Origin: GCA-2733415 sp965178655
Lineage (GTDB): Bacteria; Bacteroidota; Bacteroidia; Flavobacteriales; Flavobacteriaceae
Length of the DNA: 64,000 nt
Reading direction: 5' to 3'
Assembly (NCBI GenBank): GCA_965178655.1
Contig: OZ238266.1
Span: 1,426,001-1,490,000, forward strand
In this document: one piece after another, positions 60,054 through 64,000 of the stretch
Layout: each line of letters opens with the position of its first letter
How positions within the stretch are numbered: position 1 is the first letter of the stretch
Notes under the pieces: generated by a model
What the model was told of the DNA's origin: nothing
The model's database searches: none
What the model saw: the letters and a program-made list of their open reading frames with translations, nothing else
Position numbers and translations under genes: made by a program

Positions 60054-62972
60054 ATGAAAAAAATAATCTTTCTATACGTGGTATTATTTTGTGCTAATGT
60101 AAATGCACAAATAATAGAAACTATTGACACCATTCAGAGTGTAGATACACTTATTGAAAACATTAACAAATCATCATTTACTTCTAATGTTTTATATAAC
60201 AGAGTATATCCTATTGCAGAATTAAATGATTTTAATGAACAATGGAACAATACGTCTAACCTGACTCATTTTGAGCAAGCTTTAAAAGAACTCCATAAAT
60301 CGTCTAATCAAACAAAGTTTGCACCCGTTGAAAATTTACGTGAAAACTACGCCCCAAAAACACACAAAAACATTATAGATGTAGGTGTTATAAACGCTAA
60401 GTTTCATATTTTAAATTATATGCCAAATGATGAAGAATCTGGAGCATTTCATTTTAACGGTACTATACTGTCTAAAATAAACAACACACCTTCTTTTTTA
60501 GAAAAACAGGTATTAATAATTGCCCCATTAAAAACAAGTGTTTTAGGGCAAAGCATTACGTTTAATTTTAAGAATGATTTTGTTTTTGAAGAAAATGACA
60601 ATAAAGTAATAAATTTAACTGCTGACTTTAACACAGGAGCACAGTACGCAATTATTACTAATGGGGTATTCCTTGAGCAGTCTATACCCATACAATATTC
60701 TGAAAAAGGAGAAAAAACAATAACATTTACCGCAACATTTTCTAACGGAACAACCAAAACAACTTATGGTAAGCTACAAGTAATCTTACCTAAATTAGTT
60801 ACACTAAATAACGGTATAGAAAATAGAAATGTAACCGCAACAATCCCTTTTACAGGCTATGAACCTAATGATGTTCCAGTATTAGGAAAAATAGATTGCC
60901 GTATTTTTTATCGTGGATTATCAGGAAATTATGAACAAACATTAGAAAAACCAATTGTAATTATAGATGGTTTTGATCCTTTTGATAAGCGTAAAATACA
61001 AGAATCAGACTACCCAGATGATGGAGAAGAACACCCCGATGCTATTGAAACATTGATGAGTTATAAAAGTGAAATAGGACAGCCATCAACATACTTAATA
61101 CCATTATTACGTGAACTCGGATATGATGTTGTTATTGTAAATCACCCAGTATATGAAACTGCAAACGGGCAAGAGATAGATGGTGGTGCCGATTATATAG
61201 AGCGTAACGCTATGGCACATATACAATTGTATCAAGAATTAAATGCTGAGCTACTTACTAATGGTAGTAATGAACAATTAGTAGTTATAGGACCAAGTAT
61301 GGGGGGGCAAATAAGCAGGTATGCCTTGGCATATATGGAGGAACATGATATAGACCATAATGTACGGTTATGGGTAAGTGTAGATAGTCCGCATTTAGGA
61401 GCAAACATACCTATGGCAGCACAGGCAAATTTATACTTTTTAGGTTATATACATGGAGATCAAAAAGCAAAGGATCAATATGATAACTTATTAAACTCTC
61501 CCGCAGGGAAACAACAGTTGTTATTACAGCATTCTTATAATAGTACTTCGTTTCCGCCATATTTTCAACAATACCATGCTAACTTGGAGAGTAATTTGTC
61601 AGAGTTTAGTGGGTTTCCTCAAAGCACAAGAGCTATTACGATGGTGAATGGTTCTTTAAGTAAAAGTAATCATTCTCCAGGTAAAAAAGTATTGGATATT
61701 AGAGGTTTTAAAGATTTTTTTTGGGGTACACACAAAGGATTTCAAAATCAAGAATGGTTTATTAAAAATCAAGGACAGAATAATCGTATCTTTTTTGGGA
61801 AAGTAAATAAAATAATTTCAGGGTATTCCATGACCACGACTCTTACAAACCCACTAGTTTATGGTTCCTTAGACGCTTCCTTAGGAGGTACTGCAAATGC
61901 TCATGGAAATATTAAAGAAGAACTAGTGATAGAGTTAGCGGAATTAGTAGACGATATTAGTGTAAGAACATATATACCTAGACACTCTTTTGTGCCAACA
62001 GTTAGTGCATTAAATTTTATAAACCCTAATTTTAATTGGGGACAACCACTCAACAGAAATTTATTATGCACAGAGGAAATTCCGTTTGACAATTATTATG
62101 GAGAACTTGGAGAAAACACTGCACACATTTCATTTACTGAAAAAAGTGCAAATTGGCTGTTTCAAGAGTTATCGGCAGACCCAATAAATGGTCCTTTTCC
62201 TGCACCAACGGTATATCTAACAAGCGACGACCTTATAGGACCTAAAGTAGTGTGTTATAATGAAACTCCTGTTTATTATTTTGAAGACTGTAAACTTCCG
62301 GGTGATTCAGTTACTTGGGAGGTGTCAGACAATCTATATATTCTTTCCTCAACCGATACTAGTATTACCGTAAAATCTACCAGTCAAGACACAGGTGCCG
62401 CGTGGATAAAAGCCGTTTTTAATGGCGAAATATTGGTTACTAAACATATAGTAGGTAAGCCTGCATTTAATTTTATAATAGACACCAATACAAATGATTC
62501 GTCAGTAATTCTAAACCCTATTGGTTTAACTTTAGGAGAACAAGAAATGACCGATTTGGTGTGGACACAAACTGGAGGGACAGGAAATTTACATTTAAAT
62601 AATCTAAGAGCTTATAATTTAGGGGGTGGTGCTATATTTGGTAATGTAAGCATTACAAATACCTGTGGAACAACCATTAAACCTTTTTTAATTCCACCGC
62701 CAGAAGACGACCCTTGCGAAAAATTGCATTTAAATAAAACTGCTGATAATCGTTATAGAGTAGAGCGTAGCAATCCTTGTAATGATGATGATATACCTTA
62801 TGTTATAGATAATGCAACATTGTTTAACGTATATGGTGTACAGGAGCAAGGAATTGAGTTTAATGAAGATGAGGTACAACTCGATAATCTAGAGGCAGGG
62901 ACGATAAAAATTATACGTGCCCAGACTGAAGAAGGTAAAATAGTCGTGAAACGAGTAATTATAGACGAATAA
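60054..62972 (+). CDS. Large secreted protein with alpha/beta-hydrolase (lipase-like) domain and probable T9SS sorting tail
   Basis: 972 residues. Signal peptide ends NVNAQ. Residues about 300-470 look like an alpha/beta hydrolase: PIVIIDGFDPFD opens it, VIGPSMGGQISRYAL carries the Gly-x-Ser-x-Gly nucleophile elbow (S-M-G-G variant), and VRLWVSVDSPHLGA follows, as in PGAP1-like lipases. Beta-sandwich-like regions lie before and after. The last 80 residues end in GTIKIIRAQTEEGKIVVKRV, resembling a T9SS type A sorting domain. Probably an exported esterase; substrate unknown. Confidence 0.7.
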   Translation: MKKIIFLYVVLFCANVNAQIIETIDTIQSVDTLIENINKSSFTSNVLYNRVYPIAELNDFNEQWNNTSNLTHFEQALKELHKSSNQTKFAPVENLRENYAPKTHKNIIDVGVINAKFHILNYMPNDEESGAFHFNGTILSKINNTPSFLEKQVLIIAPLKTSVLGQSITFNFKNDFVFEENDNKVINLTADFNTGAQYAIITNGVFLEQSIPIQYSEKGEKTITFTATFSNGTTKTTYGKLQVILPKLVTLNNGIENRNVTATIPFTGYEPNDVPVLGKIDCRIFYRGLSGNYEQTLEKPIVIIDGFDPFDKRKIQESDYPDDGEEHPDAIETLMSYKSEIGQPSTYLIPLLRELGYDVVIVNHPVYETANGQEIDGGADYIERNAMAHIQLYQELNAELLTNGSNEQLVVIGPSMGGQISRYALAYMEEHDIDHNVRLWVSVDSPHLGANIPMAAQANLYFLGYIHGDQKAKDQYDNLLNSPAGKQQLLLQHSYNSTSFPPYFQQYHANLESNLSEFSGFPQSTRAITMVNGSLSKSNHSPGKKVLDIRGFKDFFWGTHKGFQNQEWFIKNQGQNNRIFFGKVNKIISGYSMTTTLTNPLVYGSLDASLGGTANAHGNIKEELVIELAELVDDISVRTYIPRHSFVPTVSALNFINPNFNWGQPLNRNLLCTEEIPFDNYYGELGENTAHISFTEKSANWLFQELSADPINGPFPAPTVYLTSDDLIGPKVVCYNETPVYYFEDCKLPGDSVTWEVSDNLYILSSTDTSITVKSTSQDTGAAWIKAVFNGEILVTKHIVGKPAFNFIIDTNTNDSSVILNPIGLTLGEQEMTDLVWTQTGGTGNLHLNNLRAYNLGGGAIFGNVSITNTCGTTIKPFLIPPPEDDPCEKLHLNKTADNRYRVERSNPCNDDDIPYVIDNATLFNVYGVQEQGIEFNEDEVQLDNLEAGTIKIIRAQTEEGKIVVKRVIIDE

Positions 62973-63011
62973 CGAATAATTTTCAATCAAAAAATAACTA
63001 AAACAATTACT

Positions 63012-64000
63012 ATGAAAAAGCAACTTTTAACAACAGCACTTATTCTATTAGGAATAGTACCGCTATTCGCACAACAGTTTGATTTATCAGCCGAAGTTAG
63101 AGCGCGTTTTGAATACCGAGATGGATTTAAAACATTACTTCCAGAGCATGTAGATGCCGCAACATTTGTATCGCAACGCTCTCGTTTAAACTTTAATTAC
63201 AAGTCCGAAAAATTACATTTTTTTATGTCTCTACAAAATGTAAGAGTATGGGGAGACGTACCAACTTTAGCAACATATGATGCCAATGGAAACTCTATAC
63301 ATGAAGCATGGGGAGAAGTGTTCTTAAAACCAAGCCTGTCTTTTAAGGTAGGACGACAAGAAATTATTTACGACGATCAAAGAATGTTTGGTAGTGTAAA
63401 TTGGGTACAACAAGCAAGACGACATGATGCTTTTGTAGCAAAGTATATCCCAAATAAAAATAACAGATTAGATATTGGTTTTGCGTTAAATGAAAACTCA
63501 GAATCTTTGTCAAATCAAGATTATACCGTTCCAAACAACAAAGCCTTTCAGTATATTTGGTACCACACCAAACTAAAGAATATATCGCTTAGTTTTTTAG
63601 CATTAAATAACGGCTTGGTATATGATAATGCGGGTACTCAAGAAACGGCATACAACCAAACCATTGGTTCTAGAATAGTATATGCAAAAAGCAAACTAAA
63701 AACAAATGCTTCAGTATATTATCAAATGGGAGATATTGCAACTTCAGAACTAAAAGCATATAATGTTGCTGCAAATATGAGCTATAAAGTAGGTGCAAAA
63801 TTTACCGTAGGTTTAGGGGTAGAATATCTGTCAGGAACAGACATGAACACAACAGGCACAACTAATAACTCATTTAATCCTTGGTTTGGAACTAACCATA
63901 AGTTTAATGGATGGATGGATTATTTCTATGTAGGAAACCATGGAAATTCAGTTGGATTAACCGATATTAATGCAGTAATTTCTTATAAAAAAGACAAGTT
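63012..64000 (+). CDS. Alginate-export-like outer-membrane porin (3' end outside window)
   Basis: Frame is open from ATG 63012 to the window end, at least 329 residues. Signal peptide ends LFAQQ. FDLSAEVRARFEYRDGF, SQRSRLNFNYKSEKLHFFMSLQ, VFLKPSLSFKVGRQEIIYDD and NWVQQARRHDAF are the characteristic opening of the alginate_exp barrel family. In flavobacteria such porins occur near respiratory or metal genes; a role in nitrite uptake is possible but not shown. C-terminus not seen. Confidence 0.85.
   Translation, partial: MKKQLLTTALILLGIVPLFAQQFDLSAEVRARFEYRDGFKTLLPEHVDAATFVSQRSRLNFNYKSEKLHFFMSLQNVRVWGDVPTLATYDANGNSIHEAWGEVFLKPSLSFKVGRQEIIYDDQRMFGSVNWVQQARRHDAFVAKYIPNKNNRLDIGFALNENSESLSNQDYTVPNNKAFQYIWYHTKLKNISLSFLALNNGLVYDNAGTQETAYNQTIGSRIVYAKSKLKTNASVYYQMGDIATSELKAYNVAANMSYKVGAKFTVGLGVEYLSGTDMNTTGTTNNSFNPWFGTNHKFNGWMDYFYVGNHGNSVGLTDINAVISYKKDK

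Overview
The window looks like a chromosomal segment of a marine-type flavobacterium (Bacteroidota, Flavobacteriaceae). The DNA is AT-rich. Many genes have the Bacteroidota -7 promoter box TAnnTTTG and no Shine-Dalgarno sequence. Lineage marker genes are present: a PorP/SprF protein beside a type IX (T9SS) type B cargo, gldD and gldE, a GLPGLI/TonB-receptor pair, a mevalonate-type isoprenoid cluster and a fused NirK-cytochrome c. Most of the window is well-packed core genome.

Layout. 1-1473: end of a giant T9SS adhesin and its PorP/SprF partner. 1634-3439: atpDC. 3519-4034: OmpH-like chaperone. 4256-11547: biotin locus (bioF, a DUF2007 zinc-ribbon protein, bioD, a 12-TM His-motif membrane protein, bioA, a ketoacyl synthase, then bioB after a repeat-bearing gap). 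11578-14244 (minus): recX, rng, a 29-residue basic protein, hup. 14380-20589: mutY-ssb-gldE and pheS-gldD, separated by an ECF sigma factor with a membrane partner. 20684-23190: HupE/UreJ-like protein, dCMP deaminase, MarC and small conserved genes. 23414-27018: nrdBA. 27108-31484: XRE regulator, small secreted protein, GLPGLI/TonB pair. 31502-34734 (minus): ribF, pth, rplY, prs. 34894-34975: tRNA-Leu(CAA). 36027-41533: flavoprotein, then mvaD, a four-helix-bundle gene, mevalonate kinase, UbiA and a pseudouridine synthase. 41823-43340: GT2 glycosyltransferase.

43600-50120 is the plastic part. It holds a candidate structured sRNA, two paralogous MarR regulators separated by a decayed transposase, an intact IS3-family element that has removed the front of a Fic gene, a thioredoxin-fold protein, and a 1.3-kb island of palindromic dispersed repeats. 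The section 44740-50120 is bracketed by a 45-bp direct repeat of the punA 3' end, like the footprint of an integration or a large rearrangement.

53178-58855 is a nitrite/nitric oxide cluster: norC-norB-nirK-nirV-SCO, then ric. The norC and ric promoters share one composite layout: a CRP/FNR-type TGA-N6-TCA dyad, a -7 box and an A/T-rich stem-loop at the 5' end of the transcript, all at the same spacing. Nitrite would be reduced to NO and then N2O, while Ric repairs NO-damaged di-iron and Fe-S centres. The remainder holds a lipoprotein, two poorly characterised secreted proteins (one with a serine-hydrolase motif) and the start of an alginate-export-like porin that runs off the window.
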